Positions 1 through 13,078 of a stretch of 64,000 nucleotides of DNA are shown here, piece after piece. Under the pieces are notes generated by a model. That model was not told the origin of the DNA. It made no database searches and saw only the letters and a list, made by a program, of their open reading frames with translations. The DNA is from Acanthochromis polyacanthus. Lineage: Eukaryota > Chordata > Actinopteri > Pomacentridae. The first letter of the stretch is position 1; each line of letters starts with the position of its first letter. The position numbers and the translations under genes were made by a program. The stretch spans positions 33,326,215 to 33,390,214 of the forward strand of contig NC_067122.1 in NCBI RefSeq assembly GCF_021347895.1. The letters run 5' to 3'.

Positions 1-632
1 TCCACAGTGCCAGTCAGCGAGCACAGCGGGCACTAGAGGACGCTGGGCCCTCAGACCACTCTCATTACATCTCTTTCTGATTGTTTGATCAGAGACATTC
101 ACACCAGTGGTCTGCTGGAGGTCATTTTGTAGAGCTATTGCAGTGCTCATCCTGTTCCTCCTTGCACAAAGGAGCAGATAGCTGTCCTGCTGATGGTTTG
201 AGGACCTTCTACAGTCCTGTCCAGCTCTCCCAGACTAACTGCCTGTCTCCTGGAATCTCCTCCATGCGCTTGAGAATGTGCTGGGAGACACAGCAAACCT
301 TCTGGTAATGGCACGCATTGATGTTTCATCCTGGAGGAGTTGGACTGTCTGTGGAACCTCTGTAGGGTCCAGGTATCGCCTGGAAAAACAGAAAACATTA
401 GGAAGGAAAGAAATGTCAGTGGCCTTCACCTGTAAACTCATTCCTGTTTTGGGGGTTGTCTCATTGTTACCCCTCTAGTGCATCTGTTGTTAATTTTATG
501 AACACCAAAGCAGCTGAAACTGACTAAAAAGCCCCTCAGTTACTTACTTGACCAGATCAGTATCCCACATGTTTCACTGATTTAATGCAATACTTAGATG
601 AAAAAGTGTTCCTTTAATTTTTTTGAGCAGTG
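1..632 (-). mobile_element. Tc1/mariner-like transposon fragment, cut by window edge
   Basis: Read on the minus strand, the end at 632 begins CACTGCTCAAAAAAATTAAAGG next to a TA, a common fish Tc1-like terminus. Inside, two frames hold pieces of the N-terminal helix-turn-helix region: SMRAITRRFAVSPSTFSSAW and WRRFQETGS. The frame is broken (two frames are needed), so it is a dead copy. The rest lies outside the window. Confidence 0.75.
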
Positions 633-1222
633 TATAAATAAAATGTACTTCATTTGCCACCCCCCAAGCCTTTAGTAATTTTTGCACACTCCTTCACTCA
701 AACACAACGACATACACTCATGCAGTGGTTTATGTCTATTTTGTACACCCAAAAAGAGAAAGAAGAAGTGAAAAAGTAACATCAAGGGGTTCTCACAGCA
801 GACAAGCTTTAGCCTTGAGGTTGAATTAATGATCAGCACAATTAATCTTTTATAAGAAGTAATGGCTAGCCTTGCTGGGGTATTTGCAACAACATGGAAC
901 AAGATGTCTTCTGACTTTAGAAAAAAGTGCTGAGACAAATCACTGAAAGGGCAGGAGATGGATTAAGATTTCTACTCGACAGCATCTCAAAACAGTCATT
1001 TTTAAAAAGTTAATGTGAAGAAGTTACACAAATACAACCAAAGACATTACACTGACATTTCCAAATGTCCTCGTAAATTTCGGATAGAGTGAAATAGGAA
1101 TAATTTATTTTCATTTACATTCTTAAACTTAAATTTCTTCATCGTGCATTACAGGTTGCTGATTCTCACAAAAACAAACCACATAGAGGGCAAATAAAGG
1201 AATAATGCACTCACCGAAGCGC
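633..1222. other. Intergenic, nothing recognised
   Basis: AT-rich sequence between the Tc1-like fragment and the LTR-like fragment. I see no coding pattern, inverted repeat or simple repeat of note. Confidence 0.5.
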
Positions 1223-1683
1223 TGTCATTCCCACCAGTAGCCATGGTTGATTCCGATCTTGTGAGGTCAAAAGTCCGCATGACATGACCGGAGGAGGGTC
1301 ACTTGATTGGCTGGACGTTGGTTCGATTTTGCCAAGGATCAATTGTTTACGTCTCAGTCCCCAGATGTGAACACTGATCACCTCCTCCACACCACCTCTC
1401 TCCTCCACACCACCTTTCCCCGCTGCCCCAGCCTCTGGATCCCCAAGACCACCACAGCCACTCTCTGCCACTCGCCCAGCCCAGCGGAGCAAAAGCGTGA
1501 GTTCCTTAGTTTGAATATTCCTGGCTTTATTTTCATTCTGATTTTATCCTTAGTTTCCTTCACTCACTCCCCCTTAGTTCTTCTCATAAATTCAATTTGT
1601 ATTTAAATAAAGCTCAGTTTTTTCTGCCTGATCCAGCCGTGAGTCTGTGTGTTCTCTGCCCGGGTTCACCATCGTTCCGTGAC
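1223..1683 (+). mobile_element. Possible solo LTR of a retrotransposon
   Basis: The right part resembles an LTR R-U5 region: an AATAAA at 1606-1611, then a GC-richer tract ending in CCGTGACA. The left limit is set at TGTCATT (1223) only because LTRs start with TG; no target duplication confirms it. The LTR at 11794-12369 ends in the same style. Open frames across it are not protein-like. Confidence 0.35.
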
Positions 1684-2904
1684 ACTTCACCTGTAAACAA
1701 AACTTGAAATAAAACGTTTTTTTAGACCAGTGTCTAAAGTTTATTTATCAACCATTTTTTGAAGTAGAAGTAAGCTTTCTCATGTGGATGACCTCTATCT
1801 GTTTTGCAAGCTTTCACTGCAGAATTAAGATATGAATATCTCATACTTTACATTGTCACAATTTGTTTCTTCTGCATTTGCAAGTCTAAGGAAATACAAT
1901 CAGTGCAACCCACATAGTGGTCAGAGGGTATTTCTTCATTGAGCATCACCTTCATCACAAAATATTCAAAATGGTGATTTTTTTTGTAACATTTTTAATT
2001 CACGCATTCAGCACATTGCAACTTTATTTGTTATGCCACATTATATAATTGTGCATAGACATTGTTTTTACTTTCAGTTTTGTGTTTTTTTTACAATATA
2101 TTTCACTATGTTTGGTGGCATTTTGTTTACAATGACTATTTAAGTAAGCATTCAAACAGAGAATACTGCCCCCTAGGGGTTCAATGGAGACAACTGTTAT
2201 CTTTCTGTAGATCCAAAATGCATACGAGCATGGGGTTGAATATATCTTATCACTTGTTTCCCTTGTTTCTGTTCCCATTTGTAGCAAAATGTGTTTCATG
2301 ACTGATCTGTCTGTATACGTATGTCCCTTTGTGCTGTTATGCAATGACAGCTTCCATTTAGAAACTAATTTGTCCCAAAAAACAGTCGTTAGATGGCCCA
2401 GTAACAAGAAATGTTTTTGTACTGGTTATTGCAGTTCTGTCTACGTGAAGCTCTCTCCAGCTAGGCTAGAAGGCTGAATAGGTTAAAGTAACTAGTTAAA
2501 GAAAACCTTTTGAAACCAATGAAGTTTTTTCCCACATTTTTTTTAATCAAAAATAGATAGAACTAGCATTTTTGCCAATGTAATGTACTGTATCTGTAAA
2601 CCGCATTTTTCCGCTTGGTTTGCAGATGTTCTCTGGAGTAGTATGTACACATACATTTTTCAGGTCTTGCTCATATATTTCTGGTTCCAGTAACCCACTT
2701 CTCATCAGAATGTCGTGAACCACAACACCTCACAAAAACCTTGTTAGTCCAATCTCAAAACCCACCTGTTCAAACAACCCTACTCACTTTGACCTCCATT
2801 TCTCCTTCTCCTATTGTATTCAAATTGCTAAATTTCCTTCTTTTAAATTTTTTAAAATTATTTCATTTTATACTGTATATCTGAATGTGTTTTATCTGTG
2901 TTTC
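1684..2904. other. Intergenic, nothing recognised
   Basis: AT-rich DNA without a protein-like frame. Overlapping frames at 2024-2477 on both strands show no recognisable domain. Confidence 0.45.
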
Positions 2905-2912
2905 CTCTAGAC

Positions 2913-3126
2913 CAGTGGTTCTCAACCCAGTTCCTCAGGACCCCATGTCCTGCATGTTTTAGATGCTTCCCTGCTCCAACACACCTGATTCAAATGATCA
3001 GCTCGTCAGCAAGACTCTCCAGAAGCCTGATGACGAGCTGATCATTTGAGTCAGGTGTGTTGGAGCAGGGAAGCATCTAAAACATGCAGGACATGGGGTC
3101 CTGAGGAACAGGGTTGAGAACCACTG
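2913..3126. mobile_element. hAT-type palindromic MITE with perfect 8-bp TSD
   Basis: The element starts CAGTGGTTCTCAACCC and ends with its inverse complement, the terminal motif of hAT (Charlie-like) elements. Almost the whole 214 bp folds as a hairpin, with a short loop near 3010-3025. It is flanked by a perfect 8-bp duplication CTCTAGAC (2905-2912 and 3127-3134), the length hAT transposases make. It has no coding capacity. Confidence 0.92.
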
Positions 3127-3134
3127 CTCTAGAC

Positions 3135-4458
<1,324 letters not shown>

Positions 4459-5221
4459 ATGTGTATTTGTGTGTGCCCTAAATGAATGAGAAATGGGACT
4501 GAGGAAACTATTGATAAGAGTTTCTATATAAAACAAAGCCGTTAGCAGCAGCCTCTTTACGCCAAGGGTGAATTAGGATTTCTTTTGTAGTGAAATACTA
4601 ATAAGGCCATTGGACAGTGATGGATGAAACAGTCCTCAGGGACTGACGCATCAATTGTTCTTTCTGTAATAGCTTCCTCTGAAGTGAATCAATCTAAGTT
4701 TTAATAGGGGACCTGTGAGTGAGATCATGCACTCTTAAAATTTGCATATGGAGAAGCAGTTGTCTAATTTAATGTGATCAGGCTCATACTTCACTTAAAC
4801 CATGATGGAGACAGCAGGTTTCATCTATCTCTGACAGTCATTTGGCACTTCTTGTTTTCAAGCCATTACACCTTGGTAAATTGTTTTACTGCATTAAATA
4901 TAAAACATTACACTACGGGCAGTTGAATATATAGATTTTAAGCATGTTAAAAGGTACTTAAGCCATTTAGTATCGCTTGTACCAGTACAAAGACATTAAG
5001 TGACACCAAGCCATATATCCCATCATATCACTCTTTTTAGCATCTCTTCATTAGGGATGATTCAGACACAAAACAGCGCTCTACTAAAGCAGCAGTATAA
5101 GCAGTTATGTGCAGTACGCATGCTCAGGTACTGTGGCTTCTTTGACAATTGCCACAGTTGCATGGAGTTCTTATTTGGAATTAACTCATTCAGAATTAAA
5201 GTTTTGTTCTTCGAGTATACA

Positions 5222-6560
5222 TGGAAATATTAATTCCGAATTACTGTTTACATGGACCGCATGTTTTTCCCCCTTCCTCAATTCCGCTTTAAGGCTTGGG
5301 CATTGGAAAGGATTCTGATTGGACAGGAAGTGGACGTGACGTGTCCCTGTGTTACCGACCCAGATTCTGCCGGTCACTGAACCGTGGTTGGGCAGCCCGG
5401 GTAGCGTTAGCCCGTTTAGCTTAGCATGGCTCGTTGGTGGTAACAGCTAACATACAGTCCAACAAACTTTGCAGGTGGAAGAACGAGGCACTTTATTTAA
5501 ACGGCTGCAACTGTCCACACTTACTGCTCAGAGCACACACTGGCTTCACACACTTTTCCTCTATAACTTTTGTATTGTTATGTGCAGCTCCATATACCTC
5601 TGTCGCTACTCTTGTCTCTGCCACAGACACACCACTGCAGCCCTCCTCCTACGCCACACTCACGTACACGCGCATACACACACACACACACACACAACCT
5701 ACCTCGGTTAAGGGAGAGCAGGCTTGGCCTGCAGCACCTGTTTACCGGAAGAAAACAAACTCCATTTGCTGCGGCATTTCTTTTCTCCAACAACATGGAG
5801 GAACAACTAATAAGCACTGTAGCGGTTCAACTAAAAGATATTGCACCCTACAAAGGTTCAATGTTTAAACAATATCAACCCGAATATCACAATCCTTTTG
5901 TACAACAAATAAAGAGGTGAATACAAGTTTACAATAGAAAACACCAAATATTTATTATATCATCCATGTCTGGGTTTTCTTTAACCCCTTTTGTCTACAG
6001 TCTAACCCGTTCAACATAAATACTCCACTCCGGGCTTTCCAACCAATCCAACAAAGAAGAATCCAAACAAGGAAGCGGGTTACCGTTGTTCTTTCAGTTC
6101 CAACAAAAAAACAAGTACTCCAAAGAAAAGCGCTGCCGTTCAGTTTGGGAACCGAGCATGAACCACAAACGAGGAAAAGGGAAAGTAAACCAAACTCACA
6201 GGACCGTGCCGTCTTACGTGTGTGGCGGAGATGCTGGCGCCTTCAGAACAGACAAACTGTTTAGAGATAAAATCCAGAAAAAAACCCACAGGGCCACTCT
6301 TAAACGTTTCACTGTGTACTGAAATCTTTACTGAAATTACAGTGTGCAAGGTAATTCTTCTGTTTCTTAAATCCAAAAAATATTCCAAGGCAAAATATGA
6401 GAAAAACAGAGTTCAATACAGAGGTCAAAAAACTGTGTGGCTGCCCTCTCTGTGCCTGACAATCGAATATCTAGCCACACCCACTTTTCCCAAAACTGAA
6501 GTTACTGCACTTTAATCATCACACATTAACTTAATGCATTTAGGCTCCTACGGTTTCAAA
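5222..6560. other. Unresolved repeat-like block
   Basis: This block is less AT-rich than its surroundings and holds a short (CA)n at 5672-5695. On the minus strand an AATAAA lies near 5490 and is followed by GC-richer DNA, as in an LTR. I found no clear terminal repeats, target duplication or protein match, so the class is open. Frames of up to 144 codons have no recognisable domain. Confidence 0.25.
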
Positions 6561-6589
6561 ATAGTGCTAAAAAACTAGTCCATGTATTT

Positions 6590-7285
6590 TTAACCTCTAG
6601 CCTGACCTATTGCAATTCTTTGTAGTCCAGATGTCCCAATAATTCTCTTTAAAACCTCCAGTTGATACAAAATGCTGCAGCCAGAGTTCTGACCGGAACC
6701 AGTAAGAGCGATCTTAATTCTCCCGTATTAGCTTCTCTTCATTGGCTCCCTGTAAAATCCTGGATAAATTTAAAATCCTTCTTCTCACATACAAAACTCT
6801 TCCATCTTATCTCAGAGACTTTATTGTAGCATATTATCTTAATAAATTGCTTTACCCTCAGACAGGTTTATTTGTGGTTTCTAGAGTTTCCAGAAGTAGA
6901 ACGGAAGGCACACTTCCTTTCTAAGGTCAGGCTTAAAGCTTTCCTCTTTGATGAAGCTTACAGTTAGGGCTGCTCAGGACCACCTCAGCTGTCCCTTAGT
7001 TATGCTGCTATAGGTTTAGACAGCTGTGGGATTCCCATGATGCACTGAGCACCTCTCCTCTTTCCCTGTTAATGAATTATATGCCACTATTGCATGTCAC
7101 TAACTTTGTGTGGGGACTGACACATGCCTGATCTGCAGTCACTGGCTTTTCCACTTTCCAAAGCGTTCATTATTCTCCTTTGTATTCGTTGTCTGCTCTG
7201 GATCTGTTATTATGCCGTCCCTCCCTCACTTTACTGTGGGAAGTGCCTTGATATGATATATGTTGTAAACTAGCCTTATATAAAG
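6590..7285 (+). pseudogene. L2-like LINE remnant, ORF2 C-terminus and 3' end
   Basis: Translating across frames gives pieces typical of the region after reverse transcriptase in L2/CR1 LINEs: a QNAA-type stretch near 6670, LASLHWLPVK at about 6730, and FKILLLTYKTLPSYL. Several frameshifts and stops break it. The end (AAGTGCCTTGATATGATATA, then a TATATAAAG-like tail) looks like an L2 3' terminus. It is 5' truncated, as usual for LINEs. Confidence 0.7.
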
Positions 7286-8535
7286 AACATTTTATTGAAA
7301 TTAAGTTATTACACAGTACAGCAGGTAGTGTCTGATTTCTCATACAGCTCTGTGAGTGCATACATGATTTGCTCTGACTGAACAAGTGTGTATTGACATA
7401 TAGTTATTCACATTGCATCAAAGGACATCAAGTTCCATGTCAGGTGTTGGGGAACCAGAGTGACCTGATAAGAAGTGGGCTACTGACACAAGGCATTCAT
7501 GGACTCAAGGAGAGAACATAGAACTTCGAAACCCAACAACCCTAAGCTAAGTAAGAATCAACTTCTACCACAGTGTTCCAGTATCCGCAAAGTGCCATCG
7601 CAACTAGAGATTGATGAGATACAAAGATACTATGGCAAGGGGGAGCCAGGATGACAAAAGTTGGGGGAAATATTCTAATCATTATCGTGAAGTGGAACGA
7701 TCACCTCCACTACGTAGCAGGCACACAAATAACACTTATAACCACATATCAGCACCAATATTCATCCAAAACACCACATTGAATACAGTGGATGTGGCAG
7801 GATCGTAACACATCTTTTTCAATGAGTTTGCTAAAAATTCCATATACATTAAACTACGAAATAAAATTAAAAATAAGTTAAAACCAGTTGGAGTAATTCC
7901 AGAAGCACTGAATGTTTTGTAATATTGCGTTTAAATGTATTTATTATAAAGTTAATTCATGATAAGTGCATGTTAAAGCAACTATTGTTGGTTTAATGTT
8001 GTTTTGAAAGTTAAGATCATTCAATTCATGAGAAATGGTTTATTTCATGTTAGAATATGATATAAGTGGTCTTCTGTGAATTTAGTAATGTATTTTTTGA
8101 GTGGAATACTCTTAAAAGTGCACTGAAAGGCCTTAAAAACAATAGGGTTAAAAACAGTATAAAGAACAGCAAAGAACATGGATTCTGGAACTTGATGAGA
8201 TCTCATTCATTTATTTTGATCTGGAATAAAAGCACTTAGTGATAATTTATACTGATTGCTCTGTACTGTATGAACAGACTGTTTTTTATTTTTTGACTGG
8301 ATTAGACACTTGGATTAAGTTTGTACTGAACGCGATGGCGAGCCAGACCCAGCGAGGACTTCTGGAGAGGAACGTTTGAGTCAGCGTGGCCAGCTGTTTC
8401 ATCTTTCATCGTTGGAAGAATCAACTCTGTTGTTTCCAAGGATTTACAGATAAGGAACAATCAGAACTACACACATTTATCCTACCCGGGTAGGGCAGGA
8501 GTAGAGTAGAGGTAAAGAGACAAAGCATTAATGAA
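7286..8535. other. Intergenic, nothing recognised
   Basis: AT-rich sequence. A 65-codon frame at 7611-7808 has no recognisable domain. No terminal repeats or microsatellites of note. Confidence 0.45.
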
Positions 8536-8599
8536 CAAGTGATACAAGGAAGGACAAACTAAGGAAATTTCCAAGAGAGGCATTCAGGACAATCTCTAT

Positions 8600-10170
8600 T
8601 TTTAAGATCCTGTTGAACAACCCAGTCAGAAACTCTACTGCTTCCTCTCCGAGACACTTCCATACCTCCACAGGTATATCATCAGGACCAAGTGCCTTTC
8701 CACTCTTCATCCTCTTCAATGTCCTCCTCACTTCATCCTTACTAATCTTTGCTACTTCCTGGTCCACAACAGTCACCTCTTCTACTCTTCGTTCTCTCTC
8801 ATTTTCCTCGTTCATCAACTCTTCAAAGTACTCTTTCCATCTTCCCATCACACTATTGGCACCTGTCAACACACTTCCATCCTTATCCTTTATCACCCTA
8901 ACCTGCTGCACGTCCTTCCCATCTCTGTCTCTCTGCCTTGCCAACCTATACAGGTCAGTCTCTCCCTCCTTACTGTCCAACCTAGCATACAAGTCATCTT
9001 AAGCCCCTTGTTTGGCCTTTGCCACCTCTACTTTCACCTTATGCTGCATCTCCCTGTACTACTGTCTACTCTCTTCAGTCCTTTCAGTGTCCCACTTCTT
9101 CTTAGCTAACCTCTTTCTCTGGATCCACTCCTGCACCTCCTCATTCCACCACCAAGTCTCCTTATCTCCTTTCCTTCCAGATGACACACCAAGTACTCTC
9201 CGACCTGTCTCCCTGATCACATTTGCTGTAGTTGTCCAGTCATCTGGAAGCACCTCCTGACCATCCAAAGCCCGTCTCAACTCTTTCCTGAAAGTCATAC
9301 AACACTCTTTCTTTTTCAGCTTCCACCATTTGGTCCTCTGCTCTGCCTTTGCCCTCTTCATCTTCTTCACCACCAGGGTCATCCTACACACCACCATCCT
9401 ATGCTGTCTGGCTACACTCTCACCTACCACGACTTTGCAGTCACTGATCTCCTTCAGATTACACCGTCTACACAAGATTTAGTCTACCTGTGTGCTCCTA
9501 CCTCCACTCTTATAGGTCACCCTATGTTCCTGCCTCTTCAGGAAGAAAGTATTCACTACAGTCATTTCCATCCTTTCTGCAAAGTCAACCACCATCTGTC
9601 CTTCTGCGTTCCTGTCCTGCATACCAAACCTGCCCATGACCTCCTCATCACTCGATCTGACACTCTTTTTACCTCCAGGACATTCCTAACAAACTCCTCC
9701 TTCAAGATAACTCCTATTCCATTTCTCTTCCTATCCACACCATGATAGAACAACTTGAACTCTGCTCCTAAACTTCTAGCTTTACTACCTTTCCACCTGG
9801 TCTCCTGGACACACAGTATGTCCACCTTCCTCCTCTGCATCATGTCAACCAGCTCTCTACCTTTTTCTGTCATAGTTCCAACATTCAAAGTCCCTACTCT
9901 CAGTCCTAGACTCTTGGTGTTCCTCTTCTCTCTCTTCCTACGAACACACCTTCCTCCCCTCCTTCTTCGACCAACAGTCGTCCATTTTCCACCGGCACCC
10001 TGTAGGTCGACAGCACCGATGGCGATCGTTGTTAAGCCGGGCCTCAACCGATCCGGTATGGAAGTCATACATTTGATTCGCATGTTTGATTTGGCCAAAG
10101 TTTTACGTCTGATGCCCTTCCTGCCACAACCCTCTGTATTTATCCGGGCTTGGGACCGGCACAATAAGAC
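8600..10170 (-). pseudogene. RTE-like LINE, 5' half with deleted endonuclease core
   Basis: From high to low coordinates it reads an endonuclease N-terminus (RVGTLNVGTMTEKGRELVDM, then VDILCVQETRWKGSKAR), the linker (CNLKEISDCKVVVGESVARQ, ETWWWNEEVQEWIQRKRLAK) and the start of reverse transcriptase (RMKSGKALGPDDIPVEVWKC). After KRVSDRVM near 9650 the frame shifts and the central endonuclease segment is missing. The match stops at LFNRIL near 8600, so the catalytic RT and the 3' end are absent. The copy cannot be autonomous. The clade assignment is from memory of related fish elements. Confidence 0.8.
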
Positions 10171-10405
10171 ACTGGCATGTGTCCCCTTGCGGCTACATTA
10201 ATTTTAAATTACCGCTGATATGGAGAAAGGACTGAATCGCAATCTAATGTCGAGTCACATTGTGTTTTCTTTGCTCAGAAAGTTACTTTATCAGATGCAG
10301 CTCAATATTTAGTTACATTATGGCCAACATTAGCTCAGTTGTGAGTTTTTAGTTAATGTTTCTTATTTGGACACTTTAATAAGCTGCTTTGAGGTTGTTA
10401 GCCTT

Positions 10406-11130
10406 TGGGTCATTTCATGTGGTTTCAATAATGGGTGTTGCTGCACCATCTAGAAATTGGCTACATTTTCTTGTGATGGAAGATATACACAAAACAACTT
10501 TCCATGCAAAAAATTAGAGCTCTAGCTCTATTAGTTCCAAACTTATGGGATATTGAATTTTTTAGAATTTGGGCTTAAACCCACCCCCTAAATCCTCGCC
10601 TAGGATTTTGCACTATGTAACTGCTTATTTCTCAGCTTCTAGACATGATTGTTAGCTGAAATTTGGCAGACAAGCTCACAGCAACCATCTGACATCACAG
10701 GTAGCCTCACAGCCTCCTAGCTACTCTCTACAAACCACAGGAGCCTTCTAAAAATGCTAAAAATTAAGAAAAACACACTCGCGAGTAGGTTTTAGGGGTC
10801 TAAAATTACTGGAAATGTTATAAATGTTGACCCAAGGACCACTCTGTCTTATTCTTAACAAAATTGTAAAGTTGGAGACTTCTGGGGGCATCATATAGAT
10901 AGATATGAGCTGCTAAAATATGGACCCCACAAAAAGTGACCAATTTTAGTGAGGCCAAAAGGCAATGTGGCACAGGTGGTAGAGATCCATAAATTTGTTT
11001 AAAAAAAAAAAAAATCTTCTATCATGCTGCTAGAAGCCTGCAAAATTCCAGGTTGGTTTCTCTCCTTCTTCATGGTTAACCATACAATAAAGTGGACACA
11101 TATAAACAGCTTGCAAATCTATGTTTTGCA
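10406..11130 (+). repeat. Left arm of large inverted repeat pair
   Basis: It starts TGGGTCATTTCATGTG. Long stretches match, in inverse complement, the DNA at 15975-16398: CTAAATCCTCGCCTAGGATT, then TTTTGCACTAT, then ACTGCTTATTTCTCAGC, and further in CACAGGTGGTAGAGAT. The left arm carries roughly 250 extra bases (about 10680-10930). The pair could be the ends of one old DNA transposon or two copies inserted head to head. Confidence 0.75.
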
Positions 11131-11541
11131 TTATATGAATTGAATTTTGTTGATATATCTTTTTTCTTTTGCAGAAAACTGAGCTGAAGATAGAGTAAAA
11201 GTCCTGTCCAAATGATGGTGTTGGTGCCTGACATGTTGTAGTATAACTGTAGTGTAGCATAGATTAGTAGACCTACTAACTTAACCCTCCTGTCGTGTTC
11301 ACCTCCTGCCCCTTACTTTAGTGTTCCCGGTCAAAATTGACCGGTCTGTTTTAACAGCTTTTAAAATAGCACAAAAATCATTTTTCACCAGCAAACATTT
11401 ATTCAACATTCTTTAACTGTGAACAAGTGACATTTAATATGAATTTATGGAAATAGACATAAAACAACTGCATTAAAAATTACAATTATGAACGTGTACT
11501 GTAAAAAAAAATTAAAATCAAAGATGAAACTCAACATGAAG

Positions 11542-11572
<31 letters not shown>

Positions 11573-11669
11573 TGTACATGAATTCATGCACATGAGTGGC
11601 ATGTGACACTCATGTGTGTACATGAATTCATGCACATGAGTCAGGAGCCGGACGGCCTCCTGACAGTAG

Positions 11670-11789
11670 GCTTACGGCCACACCACGCTTGGCACGCCCG
11701 ATCTCGTCTGATCTCGGAAGCCAATCAGCGTCGGGCCTGGTTGGTACTTGGACGGAAGACCGCCTGGGAATACCAGGTGCTGTAAGCTT
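11670..11789 (+). rRNA. 5S rRNA gene, full length, variant
   Basis: All 120 bases of a vertebrate 5S rRNA are present, from GCTTACGGCC to GCTGTAAGCTT, with a TTTT terminator at 11788-11791. Internal control regions are recognisable: A box about AAGCCAATCAGCGTC and C box about TACTTGGACGGAAGACC, each with changes from the usual vertebrate form. The helix II strands read ACGCT and AGCGT and still pair, although both differ from the common form. It is a lone copy inside a rearranged LTR within a piggyBac element, not an rDNA array, so it may be a mobilised copy; whether it is transcribed is unknown. Confidence 0.85.
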
Positions 11790-11793
11790 TTAC

Positions 11794-12369
11794 TGTCAGG
11801 AGGCCGTCCGGCTCCTGACTGGTTTTTGTTTCCTGCCTTTGGCTGGATGCTGATGCAGCTCCTGCCTGGTTTTTTCCCTGTCTCCCTCTCTCGCTCCCAG
11901 CTGATCGCCTGCTGCAGGACAGCTAATTGTGGATGAGACTCAGCTGTGGAGCAATCAGCAAACACTGTTCACCTGCCTTCCCTTTCTGTTTAAATATCCT
12001 CTGCTCCCCTCTTTGTGTGTGGGAGCGTCACAGTTCAGACCTTCCAAGACATGGCTTTCCCCTCACTCCTTCCGTTTTCCCCAACTTTGGACGTTTGAGG
12101 ATTGGTCCCCCTTGGATTCAGCTGTTTTTGGACATTATTGGTTTTTCTTTTGTGGACTCGACTCCTTTAAAGACTCAGAGTTTTTGGATTAGCCGAAGCT
12201 TTTTCCTTCCCTTTTGGAGAGGATTATCATAGTAGTGAGTATGTTTCCCTTGTGTGTTGATCAGCTACTGAACTCTGGATTTTAGTTAAATAAACCTAAT
12301 TTCACCACTTACTCCTGTTGCCTGCCTGTTGGTATCTGCGCCTGGGTTCTACTTCTCCCATTCGTGACA
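11794..12369 (+). mobile_element. Solo LTR (Gypsy-like style)
   Basis: This 576-bp unit starts TGTCAGGAGGCCGTCC and ends CATTCGTGACA, giving the TG...CA ends of an LTR. It has a TTTAAATA promoter-like motif near 11990, an AATAAA at 12289-12294, and a U5-like end. No gag-pol sequence is attached. Assignment to Gypsy rather than another LTR group is a guess from style. Confidence 0.65.
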
Positions 12370-12721
12370 GTACGCTCCCACCCACAAAGAGGGGAGCAGA
12401 GGATATTTAAACAGAAAGGGAAGGCAGGTGAACAGTGTTTGCTGATTGCTCCACAGCTGAGTCTCATCCACAATTAGCTGTCCTGCAGCAGGCGATCAGC
12501 TGGGAGCGAGAGAGGGAGACAGGGAAACAAAAACCAGGCAGGAGCTGCATCAGCATCCAGCCAAAGGCAGGAAACAAAAACCAGTCAGGAGCCGGACGGC
12601 CTCCTGACAACATGAGTGGCATGTGACACTCAGGTTAGAGTGGGCCTTGCAAATGTAGGCATCACATTTGCAGCATCTCAGGCTTGTTTATAATTCCCTC
12701 AGTGGACTCTGGTAAAAAGAG

Positions 12722-13078
12722 TTAGAAGCTGGACTTGATGTCATCCACACGAGATGTTGCATAGCGAGTTAGCCCTGGCGTCATCTTTATGATATTTTCC
12801 ACTCTTGCTCTACTTCCTCTGTCCTGGTGGACTGAAGACCAGAGCAAGTGTCCACTCTTGAACCGGAAAGTCTCCTCAGGTGTCTGATCTTCAGATGCCT
12901 CTCCCTCTCCATCGGTTGACTGGTCTGTCTCCTCAAAGTCTGGATCAAAATCCGTGTTGTCTTCCTCTTCTGAGACATCCTCTATCTCTGGCTCAATTTC
13001 AGTGCCCTCTTCATCCTGTCCAAAAATCTGGACCAGAACCTCTTTGGCAGAGAACCTCTTGGTCAGTCGCCTATTCAT
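12722..13078 (-). pseudogene. piggyBac transposase N-terminal remnant
   Basis: It starts at an ATG with MNRRLTKRFSAKEVL, continues with a long acidic Glu/Asp region, and ends ENIIKMTPGLTRYATSRVDD then IKSSF and a stop. That layout matches the N-terminus of PGBD4-type piggyBac transposases, in which the catalytic DDD domain follows. Beyond the stop, LFLPESTEG and a few further residues continue the family pattern before similarity ends. The catalytic domain is missing, so the product (118 residues) cannot transpose DNA. Confidence 0.8.

Larger units (their letters stand above)
11641..12609. mobile_element. Rearranged LTR palindrome carrying a 5S rRNA gene
   Basis: Order: 25 bp equal to the inverse of the LTR start (11641-11665), a 5S rRNA gene, a full LTR in plus orientation (11794-12369), then about 239 bp equal to the inverse of the LTR's U3 part (12371-12609). 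The first and last 25 bp are the same sequence in direct orientation. ACATGAG flanks both sides (11634-11640 and 12610-12616) and may be a target duplication, though the left flank already holds a tandem copy of this sequence. It lies inside the piggyBac element. Confidence 0.8.

Noticed and set aside
8613..10201. Plus-strand frames of up to 148 codons
   Set aside because: They are antisense shadows of the minus-strand LINE, whose frames match known endonuclease and RT motifs.
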